Of a stretch of DNA of 64,000 bases, positions 7,754 through 16,926 are shown one piece after another (the stretch's first letter is position 1; each line of letters starts with the position of its first letter). The notes beneath the pieces were generated by a model. The model had not been told where the DNA came from and did not search any database. It was given only the letters and a program-made list of their open reading frames with translations. Origin of the DNA: Treponema parvum (lineage in GTDB: Bacteria > Spirochaetota > Spirochaetia > Treponematales > Treponemataceae); assembly GCF_017893965.1 (NCBI RefSeq), contig NZ_CP054142.1, positions 1,116,001 through 1,180,000 of the forward strand, in the 5' to 3' direction. Position numbers and translations under genes: made by a program.

Positions 7754-8773
7754 ATGAAGAAATTTTTGACATGCGTACTTGCAATTGCACTTGTCGGAGG
7801 TTTTGTTTTTGCCGGCGGCGGTAAGGAATCCGGTTCAAAACGAGTTAAAATCGGTGTGGCTCTGGCGTCTCAGGCGCAATATCGCTTTAAATTTGATCAA
7901 AAGATAATGGAGAATAAAGCGGCGGAGTTGGGCGCAGACATTATTTTTCAATATGCGAATTATGATGCAACTAAGCAAGCTAATCAGGTAGAAAATTTGA
8001 TTTCTCAGGGAATAGATGTTCTTATTCTTAATGTTGTAAGCGGAAACATGGTTAATCTTGTTGAAAAGGTACGGAAAGAAGGTATACCGGTTATAACATT
8101 TGATAATACTGTAGAAGGCGCTCAAGTAGAACTTAATGTTGATAGGGATAATGTAAAAGTCGGTCAACTGCAATTACAATCCGCTATCGATTTTATCGGC
8201 CCCAAAGGCGGAAATGTTGTGCTTGTCAAAGGCGATCCGGGCAGCGCCGTAGCGCAGCGAATCAGTAAGGGATACGATATGGTAGCAGCAAAGAACGCTA
8301 ATATTAAGATAGTTGCAAATCAGTTTCACGAAGCGTGGTCGCCGGAAAAAGCTTTAAAAACGGTTGAAAATGCTTTGAGCGCCAATCACGACAATATCCA
8401 AGCCTTTGTCTGTTCCGCAGACAGTGTTGCTATGGGAATTGTACCTGCAATTAAAGCCGCAAAACTTGACGGAAAAACCTTCCTGTGCGGTATGGACGTT
8501 GAAGTATCTGCCGCTAAGTTGATAAATCAGGGTGTTATGACAATGAGCATATGGACTGATATTATTTCCGGCGATCAGAGAACGGTCGAGGCTGCCGTAA
8601 AACTTGCAAAAGGTGAAAAACTTGTTCCCGATGAAATTCAGAAAATAGGCGGTTTTGATATTCCCGTATTGCTTGTCGATGTCGTTCCGATTACTAAGAC
8701 CAATCTTCGCAAGTGGCTTAAAGAGATTGCTCCTGAAGGATGGGCTACCGAAGCTGAAATTTTTGGAAATTAA
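7754..8773 (+). CDS. sugar ABC transporter substrate-binding protein (type 1 periplasmic binding fold)
   Basis: A 339-aa ribose/galactose-binding-like protein. A signal peptide (MKKFLTCVLAIALVGGFVFA) is followed by GGGKESGSK. Next come two lobes with KIGVALASQAQYRFKFDQ, the LISQGIDVLILN and GIPVITFDN segments, and VEQRISKG-like ligand-site stretches (VAQRISKGYDM, CSADSVAMG, GMDVEVS). The ATG at 7754 has AGGAGG 7 nt upstream; the open frame extends 26 codons upstream through the hairpin leader and is not used. It is followed by the matching ATPase and permease. The ligand is unknown. It could be a sugar, or a small amide or peptide given the two peptidase-family neighbours (inference). Confidence 0.93.
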   Translation: MKKFLTCVLAIALVGGFVFAGGGKESGSKRVKIGVALASQAQYRFKFDQKIMENKAAELGADIIFQYANYDATKQANQVENLISQGIDVLILNVVSGNMVNLVEKVRKEGIPVITFDNTVEGAQVELNVDRDNVKVGQLQLQSAIDFIGPKGGNVVLVKGDPGSAVAQRISKGYDMVAAKNANIKIVANQFHEAWSPEKALKTVENALSANHDNIQAFVCSADSVAMGIVPAIKAAKLDGKTFLCGMDVEVSAAKLINQGVMTMSIWTDIISGDQRTVEAAVKLAKGEKLVPDEIQKIGGFDIPVLLVDVVPITKTNLRKWLKEIAPEGWATEAEIFGN

Positions 8774-8785
8774 CAAATGAGCTAT

Positions 8786-8811
8786 GGATGTCTGCATAAA
8801 AGCAGACATCC
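8786..8811 (+). promoter_or_regulatory. Stem-loop between binding-protein and ATPase genes
   Basis: A perfect 10-bp stem (GGATGTCTGC, 8786-8795, with 8802-8811) and a 6-nt loop, without a T-run. It sits just after the binding-protein stop, where such stems protect the upstream mRNA so that the binding protein outnumbers the membrane subunits. A stem in the same place occurs in the window's other ABC operon at 40273-40300. Confidence 0.6.
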
Positions 8812-8829
8812 GCTTTGTGGAGGTTTGAA

Positions 8830-10356
8830 TTGTGTTCCAAGATAATTTCGCTTAAAGAACTGTCAAAACGGTTTCCGGGTGTATTGGCTGTCGATAAGGC
8901 TGGTCTTGATATTGAAGACGGAAAAATTCACGCAATTGTAGGCGGCAACGGAGCCGGAAAGTCGACTCTTATAAAAATGATTTCAGGCGTGTATCCATAC
9001 GGTACTTATGAAGGTGATTTTTATTTAAATGGAGAAATTTGTCAGTTTAAATCACTTTTAGATGCGGAAGCAAAAGGCATCGCCTTGGTTCCTCAAGATC
9101 TCAATATGGTTAATGAAATGACCGTTGCGGATAATTTGTTCATTTCAAATCAACCTACAAAATTTGCTTTGGTCGACCAATATAAAATGATGAGCGATGC
9201 GCAAAAAATATTGGATGATTTTGAACTTAAATTGAGCCCTGCAACGCTTGTTAAAGAGATAGGAATCGCTCAAAAACAGCTGATCGTAATTGCAAGAGCG
9301 ATGTTTAACAGAGTAAAAGTTTTGATACTCGATGAACCTACGGCAACTTTGTCTAACGATGAAAGCGAACTTCTTTTTAGAAAAGTTCGAGAGTTAAGGG
9401 AGAGAGGAGTCGCTTGTATTTATATTTCGCATAGATTGGAAGAGGTTGCTTCTATTTCGGATATGATAACGGTAATGCGAGACGGGCGGATTATTGAAAC
9501 CAGACCGACAAAAGAAATAACCGAAAAGGAAATAGTTTCATTGATGGTTGGGCGTGACGTAAAAGATTATTATCCTGAAAAGACGCATACTCCGGGTGAT
9601 ATATTATTTGAAGCACAGAATCTAAACGTATACAGCAAAAAAATACCGGGATTAAAGATTGTAGATAATGTTTCTTTTGACATAAAAAAAAGTGAAATAC
9701 TTGCGGTTTACGGGCTTGTTGGATCAGGACGCACCGAAATGGCACAAGGGATCATAGGTTCATGGAAAGGTAATGTCGAATATGAATTAAGAATGAACGG
9801 TAAAATTATTGAAAATCACAGTCCTGCAGCCGCATTAAAAAACGGTCTAAGCCTTTTGCCCGAAGATAGAAAAAGAGAAGGAATAATAGGATGTCAATCG
9901 GTTACTCATAATATATCCGCATCTTCCTTGGATCGCTTTTCTTTATACGGAGTTATTGATTCGCAAAAAGAAATTAAAAATTCTATAGATAAAATCAATG
10001 CCATTTCAATTAAGACGAATTCCATGCGCGCGCTGGTCAATACGTTAAGCGGAGGTAATCAGCAAAAGGTTGTTTTGTCGCGATTGATATCCGCCGAAAC
10101 TCCTTTACTTATTCTTGACGAGGCTACTCAGGGAATCGATGTAGAAGCTAAAAGTCAAATCTATTCAATATTGGATAAACTTGCAAGTGAAGGTAAATCT
10201 ATTTTGTTTATTTCTTCTGACATCGCGGAGGTTATGGGGATCGCCGACAGAATTATGATCGTCAGGCAGGGGAAGATTGTAAAAATTTTGGAAAATAAAA
10301 ATTTGGATAAAGAAAAAGTATTATGGTACGCAACAGTGGGCTTAAACGAGGTGTAG
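8830..10356 (+). CDS. sugar ABC transporter ATP-binding protein, RbsA/MglA type
   Basis: A 508-aa protein with two fused ABC ATPase domains, as in RbsA, MglA and XylG. Domain 1 has Walker A GGNGAGKS, LVPQDLNMV and Walker B LILDEPTATL, with a degenerate signature (GIAQKQL). Domain 2 has GLVGSGRTE in place of Walker A, the signature LSGGNQQK, and LILDEATQG. This asymmetry is usual in the family. I chose the TTG at 8830 because GGAGG lies 6 nt upstream; an in-frame TTG at 8815 overlaps that site. It is two nt from the permease gene, so the two are probably translationally coupled. Confidence 0.95.
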   Translation: MCSKIISLKELSKRFPGVLAVDKAGLDIEDGKIHAIVGGNGAGKSTLIKMISGVYPYGTYEGDFYLNGEICQFKSLLDAEAKGIALVPQDLNMVNEMTVADNLFISNQPTKFALVDQYKMMSDAQKILDDFELKLSPATLVKEIGIAQKQLIVIARAMFNRVKVLILDEPTATLSNDESELLFRKVRELRERGVACIYISHRLEEVASISDMITVMRDGRIIETRPTKEITEKEIVSLMVGRDVKDYYPEKTHTPGDILFEAQNLNVYSKKIPGLKIVDNVSFDIKKSEILAVYGLVGSGRTEMAQGIIGSWKGNVEYELRMNGKIIENHSPAAALKNGLSLLPEDRKREGIIGCQSVTHNISASSLDRFSLYGVIDSQKEIKNSIDKINAISIKTNSMRALVNTLSGGNQQKVVLSRLISAETPLLILDEATQGIDVEAKSQIYSILDKLASEGKSILFISSDIAEVMGIADRIMIVRQGKIVKILENKNLDKEKVLWYATVGLNEV

Positions 10357-10357
10357 T

Positions 10358-11506
10358 ATGAGCAAATTTTTGGAATATCGAAAATTAATTAAACCTATTG
10401 GAATGTTTATCGGAATTATTGCGATGTTATTATTGTTTAACAGTTGGACAAATAATGTATTTTCATCTGTTCGAAATTTGACATTGTTAATGAAGCAGGG
10501 ATCCGTATTAATGATAGTTGCTTGCGGATTGATGATCCTGCTCATTGAAAGAAATTTTGATCTTAGCGGTGGAGCTGCCGTATACTTTGTAAGTGTTTGC
10601 GTATCGATGTTCGTTGTTAATTTTAAATGGAACCTTTACTTATCGATATTTTTGGCAATGCTTATCGGCTTATTGATGGGGGCGTTTAACGGCATATTTG
10701 TGGGATTGATCGGAGTTCCTGCGTTTATCGGAACGCTTGCTTCTCAATTGATGTTCAAAGGTATAGGTTATACATGGACGGATGCGGCGACAATAGGTCC
10801 GATCCCTGAAAATTTCGCTTGGTTAAGCGAAGGATATATTCCTCCTGCAATAAGCGCTTTGATAATCGGTGCCGTTATGCTTATAGGCATTCTTTATACT
10901 TTATATTCGTATAATAAGATGAAATTATGGTACGGCGGTGTTAGAAAGCTTGCGGCAAACTTGGCAGCCATTATTGTTTTGGGCGGCGTGATGCTATGGG
11001 TGTTTTTAGGATATTACGGCATACCGATGTGTGTGTTTTTTGCAATGTTAATGGTAGGCGTTACGGCTTTCATCAGTAATAAAACTGTTTTCGGAAGGCA
11101 CATTTATATTATCGGCGGGAATCCTGAAGCTGCCGCCGTTTCGGGAATAAAATTAAAAAAACGAGTTTTTCAATCATACCTGTATATGGGATGCATATAC
11201 GGCGTGGCCGGAGTAATTATTTCCGCACGGCTTGGAGGTTCTACTGCAACGAGCGGAAATCTGATTGAACTTGATGCGGTAGCGGCCGCATGTATCGGCG
11301 GTACCAGTATGTCTGGCGGTGTAGGGCGTATTTCCGGCGTGGTGATGGGAGTATTCATTTTAGCATGTATCGATAATGTGATGAGCCTTATGAACGTATC
11401 TTCATATTTGCAAATGTTTGTCAAAGGTTTCATCCTATTGCTTGCCGTATGTATGGATGTTTATGCCAACCAATCGCGGTTTAAATTGAAAAAGAAAAAA
11501 TCATAA
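10358..11506 (+). CDS. sugar ABC transporter permease, RbsC type
   Basis: A 382-aa integral membrane protein of the branched-chain amino acid/ribose permease superfamily. It shows about ten hydrophobic segments, the family's GSVLMIVACGLMILLIERNFDLS region near the second segment, GVPAFIGTLAS, and the C-terminal cytoplasmic EAA-like loop (GGNPEAAAVSGIKLKK) followed by GGTSMSGGVGR. It is longer than E. coli RbsC because of an extra membrane hairpin around residues 160-215. It follows the ATPase gene after one base and precedes the MlrC-type gene by 21 bases. Confidence 0.94.
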   Translation: MSKFLEYRKLIKPIGMFIGIIAMLLLFNSWTNNVFSSVRNLTLLMKQGSVLMIVACGLMILLIERNFDLSGGAAVYFVSVCVSMFVVNFKWNLYLSIFLAMLIGLLMGAFNGIFVGLIGVPAFIGTLASQLMFKGIGYTWTDAATIGPIPENFAWLSEGYIPPAISALIIGAVMLIGILYTLYSYNKMKLWYGGVRKLAANLAAIIVLGGVMLWVFLGYYGIPMCVFFAMLMVGVTAFISNKTVFGRHIYIIGGNPEAAAVSGIKLKKRVFQSYLYMGCIYGVAGVIISARLGGSTATSGNLIELDAVAAACIGGTSMSGGVGRISGVVMGVFILACIDNVMSLMNVSSYLQMFVKGFILLLAVCMDVYANQSRFKLKKKKS

Positions 11507-11527
11507 AATTACGGGAGATTTATTAAT

Positions 11528-12988
11528 ATGAAGATAGCCGTAGGATTGTTTTATTTGGAATGCAATACTTTTAATCGCGATCTGGTAAAGAAGGAGCAAT
11601 TTAACTTTGCGGAAGGCGCTGAAGTTCATAAATATATGCATGTTAAGGACTATTTTGACAGCGTCGACGTTGAGACATGGCCTACTATTATGGCTTCTAC
11701 CATTCCTAATGGTGTCTTGGAAGAGGAAAGCTATTGGTATTATGCCAATAAATTGTTGGCTTCGTTAAAAACGGCCGATCATCTTGACGGAATCTTATTA
11801 CATTTGCACGGTTCTATGGAAGTTGAAAATATCGGATCCGGAGAGTTGGTGCTTTTAAAAAAAATCAGAGATCTTTTAGGTAAAGAAATACCGATCGGTC
11901 TGGTTTTAGACGCACATGCTAATAATTATGCGGAAATATGTGATTACGTTAATATCATTCGCGGGTATCATACTATTCCTCACCATGATCAGCCGGAATC
12001 GGAACGCGAAGTTGCCTGTCAGCTCGTAGAATTAATTAAAAGCAAAGAAAAAGTGGTGCCTCAGATAAGCTTAATTCCCGCCATAATATCGGGAGAAAAA
12101 GGTCTTACAGAAAAGTATCCTTTAAATTTAATTATGAAGCGAGTACAAGAGATAAGCAGCAAAGACGGTGTTTTTTCCGCAAGCGTCTTTATGGGAGAGC
12201 CGTGGTGCGATGTTCCAAATAGTAGAATGTCCGTTATAGTCAATCCTAAAACGGCTGCTGATACGCAAAAAGCACGAGACTATTGTGATGATCTTGCCAA
12301 TCTTGTGTTTTCTTATGTTTCCGAATTTAATTTTGAAGTGCCGGCCTTAAAGCCCGAAAAAGCTTTAAAGCTTGCATTGGAGCAAAAGGAATTTCCCGTT
12401 TTTTTGGCTGATTCGGGCGATAATACTACGGGCGGAGCAATCGGCGAAGGAACGGAGATCCTTAGGTTGGCGCTGTCGTCTAAAGAACGTCACTCTAAAA
12501 GGATATTGATAACACCAATTTACGATTTAAAAGCTTTTGAATATTGTAAAAGTCAAAAAATTGGGACTCATGTTTCTCTTACAGTAGGAACCGGCCGCGA
12601 TGTCACATCAACTCCTGTGACAATTAACGGTATATTGAAAAGCGAAGGAGATTTGTTGGGATATTTAAACTGTTTTGACGATGTGTGCGGAAAGTGTTTT
12701 ACTATACAAATAGATGATAAATTGGACGTTCAAATTTCAAATACTGCAACTTCTTTTATCACTGCCAAACATTTTGATTATGCAAAGACTCCGCTATGTG
12801 ATTACGATGTTATCGTTTTAAAGCAAGGTTATTTATTTTCTCAACTGCGGCCGTATTCGAAATTTGCTCTAATGGCGGTATCTCAGGGGGCAACATATCA
12901 ATATTTGGAGGAACTTGATTATAAAAATCTCATACATCCTATTTTCCCGTTTGATAAGGTTGGATCGGATCTTATTGTAAAAAATTAA
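11528..12988 (+). CDS. M81 family metallopeptidase (MlrC-like)
   Basis: A 486-aa member of the MlrC family, named for the enzyme that cuts linear microcystin. It starts MKIAVGLFYLECNTF (usual N-terminal hotspot), has HLHGSME, the zinc-ligand motif LDAHAN, GYHTIPHHDQ, DSGDNTTGGA and a C-terminal QGAT element. All motifs I can recognise for metal binding are present, in contrast to the M24-like gene at the other end of the operon. Most bacterial homologues lie beside ABC importers and have unknown substrates. The operon context suggests it hydrolyses the imported compound (inference). Confidence 0.88.
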   Translation: MKIAVGLFYLECNTFNRDLVKKEQFNFAEGAEVHKYMHVKDYFDSVDVETWPTIMASTIPNGVLEEESYWYYANKLLASLKTADHLDGILLHLHGSMEVENIGSGELVLLKKIRDLLGKEIPIGLVLDAHANNYAEICDYVNIIRGYHTIPHHDQPESEREVACQLVELIKSKEKVVPQISLIPAIISGEKGLTEKYPLNLIMKRVQEISSKDGVFSASVFMGEPWCDVPNSRMSVIVNPKTAADTQKARDYCDDLANLVFSYVSEFNFEVPALKPEKALKLALEQKEFPVFLADSGDNTTGGAIGEGTEILRLALSSKERHSKRILITPIYDLKAFEYCKSQKIGTHVSLTVGTGRDVTSTPVTINGILKSEGDLLGYLNCFDDVCGKCFTIQIDDKLDVQISNTATSFITAKHFDYAKTPLCDYDVIVLKQGYLFSQLRPYSKFALMAVSQGATYQYLEELDYKNLIHPIFPFDKVGSDLIVKN

Positions 12989-13157
12989 ATTGAAAATATA
13001 AGAAGCCTTGTTTCGCAATTCGTTTTTGCAGTGCAAGATTGCGGATGGTGTTTATGTGTCTTTCGTGTTTTCATGTCCCGTTGCTGTTACATCTCTGCTG
13101 ACACACATGTCCGGCCGCTTGACTAAATTTATGTTTTTATGGATTAATAGCATAAAT

Positions 13158-13832
13158 ATGGAAACGCCCTTTTTGACAAGACACTATCTTGAAACTTTAT
13201 CTTCATCCGATCTTGTTGCATTGGCCTACGATTATGATATTGATATTCCCGAAGGTTTAAACAGGCGTTTTATTATAGGCGAACTTCTTGAAGTTGCCGA
13301 AGAGATAAACAATAGCAAAGAAAAGAATGAAATGATAATTTCATTGGATATTTTATCCGGTGAAGAATTCTATACTTTGCCTGACGGTTATAATGAAACC
13401 GTTCTTACCGTAATACTTAGAAATCCCGTATGGGCGTTCGTTTATTGGGATATAAGCGATGAAGACCTTGCCATGCTACGGCAATCAAAGATAGGCCCCT
13501 GTCACCTTCATGTTTCTTTTTATGAAAATTTTAACGATAAGAAGCCTTCCGATTCTTTTGACATACAAATTTCACTCTCCGATCGGGAACAGTATATTTT
13601 GATTCCTTCCGGAAAAAACGTAATGCGCGTCGATTTTATTTATTTATCCGACGGTCACAATATAAATATTCTTGCGTCTTCTAAAAAAATAGAACTTATT
13701 CACGGCTGTAAGGCTCTTTCCGAATCCAGACCGGGAAGAATTATGAAGTTTTCACCGGTTATGGAACTTTCGGGCGTCAATGACTTGTTGCGCATTCACT
13801 ACGCAAAGCACAGACAGTCGTTTATGGAATAA
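13158..13832 (+). CDS. DUF4912 domain-containing protein
   Basis: A 224-aa protein with a short N-terminal helical part (LTRHYLETLSSSDLVALAYDYDIDIPEGLNRRFIIGELLE, a Rho-N/SAP-like fold) and a C-terminal DUF4912 beta domain (about 75-215) with the typical NPVWAFVYWDIS segment. DUF4912 is a carbohydrate-binding-like domain commonly encoded beside or fused to GH57 and glycogen enzymes. The next gene is a GH57 homologue 13 nt away. The start is uncertain: the ATG at 13158 gives the N-terminus usual in treponemes but lacks a Shine-Dalgarno, and the frame is open to 13008. A cytoplasmic polysaccharide-related role is inferred. Confidence 0.8.
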   Translation: METPFLTRHYLETLSSSDLVALAYDYDIDIPEGLNRRFIIGELLEVAEEINNSKEKNEMIISLDILSGEEFYTLPDGYNETVLTVILRNPVWAFVYWDISDEDLAMLRQSKIGPCHLHVSFYENFNDKKPSDSFDIQISLSDREQYILIPSGKNVMRVDFIYLSDGHNINILASSKKIELIHGCKALSESRPGRIMKFSPVMELSGVNDLLRIHYAKHRQSFME

Positions 13833-13845
13833 ACGGGAGAATTTG

Positions 13846-15450
13846 ATGGCACAAAAGAATATCTCTATAGTCCTTAATGCGCAACATATATATATCCCGT
13901 TGGATCATAAAAACAGCGAATCGCATTTTGTAGGTCTTTTTCAGTCGATATCGGGCACATATATCCCTCTTTTAAACATGTTCGAATCTCTGGAGCGGGA
14001 TTGTGTAAAGTTTAAGATCTCGATGGTCTTTTCGCCTTCGTTGTGTACGATGCTGTCTGATCCTGTAATACAGGAAAAATACATCGAATGGTTGGATCGG
14101 CGCATTGCGTTCGGTATGCAAGAGATGAAACGCTGCGAATACAGCGAATCTCTTCTTGCGGCCGCAAAGTTTTTTCTTGCGAAGGCAAAGCAGGACAGAT
14201 TTGATTTTACCGAAAAATACGAGCAAAATTTAATTAAGCATTTTTCCGCATATGCCGCAAAAGGTTTTTTGGAAATTCTTGCTACTACGGCTACCCCGAT
14301 TTTTTTACCGTATTACGTCGATCTTCCCGAAGCGGTAAGCGCGCAGATAGAGACTGGCCTTTATGCTCAAAAATATTTTTTCGGCCAATCCGCGCAGGGA
14401 TTCTGGCTGCCTTATTTGGGTTATACAAAGGGACTTGAAAATAATCTTCGTTCGTACGGTTTTCAATATACGGTATTGGATTCTCAGGGATTGTTATTTT
14501 CCGAGACGGAACCCTTAAACGGTTTATTTACTCCGGTGCGTTGTAATAATTCTTTGTCCGTTTTCGGTCGAGACACCGAAAATCATATTGCAGGCGAAGG
14601 CTCGTTTAGAAGTGCGGGAGTTTACTGCAATACTCAAAAAGACGCCGGTTTTGAACTTTCTATCGACGAGCTTAAAGCGTTCGGATTGCCGGAAACGGCT
14701 CGTCAGGCTACAGGATTTTGCTATTGGAATAACACTGCAGGATCAGACCTGAAATCAAAAGAAAACGGCAATAATAGTCGCGGCGTGTATGACCCTCAAG
14801 CGGCTTACAGCCGTGCGGAAGCCGACGCTCTGCAATTTTTACAAAAAAAGAAAAGCCGTTTGGAGGCGGCGGAAAAGGAAATTTCCGTTCCACAACTGTC
14901 CCTTGTCTGTGCATATAAAGCGGACGACATAGGCACGAATTGGCTTGAAGGCGCGTATTGGCTTGAAACGATAATACGTTCGGCTGCCGATATAGGGGTG
15001 GTGATTTCAAATTTATCGGATCTTTTACCGTCGGATTTAAAACTCCAAAAGATTGTTCCGTATCCCAGCGCGGCTTACGGATACGGGTACGGAGAAAACC
15101 TTTTGGACAGCTCGAACAGCTGGATGATGCGCTACGTACGAAAGGCAACCGAGCGCATGATAGATCTTGCCGGAAGGTTCCCCAGCGATACGGGACTAAA
15201 AGCGCGGCTTCTCAATTTAGGCGCCCGCGAAGTGCTTTTGGCACAGTCGAGCGAATGGGCAAATATGATTCAGGAAGAAAACGAGCCTGATTACGCTGAA
15301 GAGTTTTTTAAAAAATGCATCGCCTCTTTTACTACCGTATTCGATTCGTTGGGGTCAAATACTGTAAGTACCGAATGGTTGACAAACCTTGAAAGAAAAC
15401 ATTCTATTTTCCCGTGGATGAATTACCGTATATTCAGCAGAAAAAAATAA
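13846..15450 (+). CDS. GH57 branching-enzyme homologue, catalytic residues replaced
   Basis: A 534-aa protein co-linear with GH57/DUF1957 1,4-alpha-glucan branching enzymes. The N-terminal barrel has SISGTYIPLLNMFESL and the C-terminal helical domain ends LAQSSEWANM, then IFPWMNYRIF. The active-site landmarks are changed. The usual HAH near the start reads NAQH. The nucleophile Glu of the WLPE motif is Tyr190 (FWLPYLGY). The acid Asp of the family's YDAELFGHWW is Lys358 (CAYKADDIGTNW). The frame is intact with normal codon use, so it is a maintained protein, probably a non-catalytic glucan-binding pseudoenzyme (inference). The ATG at 13846 follows GGGAGA. It is coupled to DUF4912. Confidence 0.82.
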   Translation: MAQKNISIVLNAQHIYIPLDHKNSESHFVGLFQSISGTYIPLLNMFESLERDCVKFKISMVFSPSLCTMLSDPVIQEKYIEWLDRRIAFGMQEMKRCEYSESLLAAAKFFLAKAKQDRFDFTEKYEQNLIKHFSAYAAKGFLEILATTATPIFLPYYVDLPEAVSAQIETGLYAQKYFFGQSAQGFWLPYLGYTKGLENNLRSYGFQYTVLDSQGLLFSETEPLNGLFTPVRCNNSLSVFGRDTENHIAGEGSFRSAGVYCNTQKDAGFELSIDELKAFGLPETARQATGFCYWNNTAGSDLKSKENGNNSRGVYDPQAAYSRAEADALQFLQKKKSRLEAAEKEISVPQLSLVCAYKADDIGTNWLEGAYWLETIIRSAADIGVVISNLSDLLPSDLKLQKIVPYPSAAYGYGYGENLLDSSNSWMMRYVRKATERMIDLAGRFPSDTGLKARLLNLGAREVLLAQSSEWANMIQEENEPDYAEEFFKKCIASFTTVFDSLGSNTVSTEWLTNLERKHSIFPWMNYRIFSRKK

Positions 15451-15529
15451 CAGTACGGACGGGCGAATCGGCCGATCGTAAATCGATCGGATCTGTCTGT
15501 CGAACAATCTGCCGGGCTTTTGATGAGTC

Positions 15530-16831
15530 TTAATCCAAAGACTGTATATTGATTATGTAATCGGATAGATTCTGTGACGTTTGAACCGCTTTGAGGCCTT
15601 CCCGTGCTGGGTCGAAGCCCTTGTCAAGATCCAAAGCTTTATGCCATGCTTCGAAAGCCCCCTGCATATTTCCTTGAGCATAATATATAAGCCCTTGGGA
15701 GTACAATGCGTCCACTTCGCTTCTTATCTTTCCCCTTCCGCGGTCGCCCAGATCAAGTTTGGCCGATAAACTTATGTGGTTTACTGGATTGAGAGACGTC
15801 GTAAGGTCGAAAGTATAGTTCACGTTCATGATGACCTTTCCGGTTTTAAATTCGCTTCCCGCGCTTATGCGCGGATTTGCGCCTTGAATCAAAAAGCCCG
15901 TCATAAATGAAAAGAAATTTGTAAACCTTATGCTTGCGCCCGTGCCGGCCGACCATTTTTCGGATTTAAGCGGATCTTCCAAGTTTATCGGCTGTCTGAA
16001 ATCGGCCGTAATTATGACGGGATCCATAAATTGGTATGAAATTCCCACCGATATTTTGGACGGCAAAGGATCGTCCCTTGTGATTTTACCCTTAGGCCCG
16101 AATCCCGTAAAAGCCGTTCCTAAATTCATAAGACTCAATCCCAGCCTAAGGTTCGGTTCCCGCGAAGAATAAAATTTTGCTAAATTAAAGCGTAAGAGCA
16201 CGCCGAAGTCCGCCATCAATGCGGCTCCCGATTGAGAAAGTCCCGACCCTTTTATGATTTTATTCGTGTCGTTATCGGTATAATCGGGAATGCTTCTCCA
16301 AGCTCCTTTAATATTTACGCCCGTCGCAATTCCTTTAAAATAATATCCTGCAAGAAAATTATACGACGCATTGACAGCCGCCGTGGTTTCGCTGTAATAA
16401 CTTCCGGCTACGCGTTCGCCGAAAATATTGTATTCCGTAAACGGAACGTAAAAGCATTTTATTTGCGCTCCGAATCCCAGATTGCCTATACGAGCGGTTC
16501 CTGCGACGGTTTCAACCGCCGAATCGCTTATCCACGCATTGTGGGCTACCGAAATTTCCGTGTTTTCAAGTACGCAGCTTGCAGCCGGATTGTAGTCGAA
16601 AAAAGCGATGTCGCTCGCCAACCCAGTATATGCGGTTCCCATGCTTTCGGCTCTTCCGCCGGAAGGTATGTTGAGCGATCTGAATGAAGTAGTTCCTTCG
16701 TTTTTATCTATATAATTGAAAAAAATATCGGAGAGTGAAGTATTTGCATTGGACAGATCAAGCGCATATACTGGGATTGTACAGAGAATTATCAAATGTA
16801 ACAAAATGGACTTTATGGATATTTTATTCAT
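15530..16831 (-). CDS. UPF0164 family (PorV/FadL-like) outer-membrane protein with C-terminal TPR
   Basis: A 433-aa protein with a signal peptide (MNKISIKSILLHLIILCTIPVYA). The N-terminal SGGRAESMGTAYTGLASD and NPAA elements mark the UPF0164/PorV group of FadL-like barrels, and a series of amphipathic beta-strands runs to about residue 360. A tetratricopeptide-like pair (ALYSQGLIYYAQGNMQGAFEAWHKALDLD) closes the protein. The upstream in-frame Met (51 nt earlier) is not credible because it precedes the signal peptide. No Shine-Dalgarno is visible. A TATAAT lies upstream in the 95-nt gap shared with the divergent TPR-like gene. Treponemes carry several paralogues, and lipid or surface-protein handling is the suspected role. 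Confidence 0.85.
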   Translation of the reverse strand: MNKISIKSILLHLIILCTIPVYALDLSNANTSLSDIFFNYIDKNEGTTSFRSLNIPSGGRAESMGTAYTGLASDIAFFDYNPAASCVLENTEISVAHNAWISDSAVETVAGTARIGNLGFGAQIKCFYVPFTEYNIFGERVAGSYYSETTAAVNASYNFLAGYYFKGIATGVNIKGAWRSIPDYTDNDTNKIIKGSGLSQSGAALMADFGVLLRFNLAKFYSSREPNLRLGLSLMNLGTAFTGFGPKGKITRDDPLPSKISVGISYQFMDPVIITADFRQPINLEDPLKSEKWSAGTGASIRFTNFFSFMTGFLIQGANPRISAGSEFKTGKVIMNVNYTFDLTTSLNPVNHISLSAKLDLGDRGRGKIRSEVDALYSQGLIYYAQGNMQGAFEAWHKALDLDKGFDPAREGLKAVQTSQNLSDYIINIQSLD

Positions 16832-16926
16832 GGTACAATTTATGTTAACGATTATACTATATTTTCGGTTTTTTATCTGCAAACATAAAAAAACATTTAA
16901 ATATAACCGAAAATGATAACATAATA

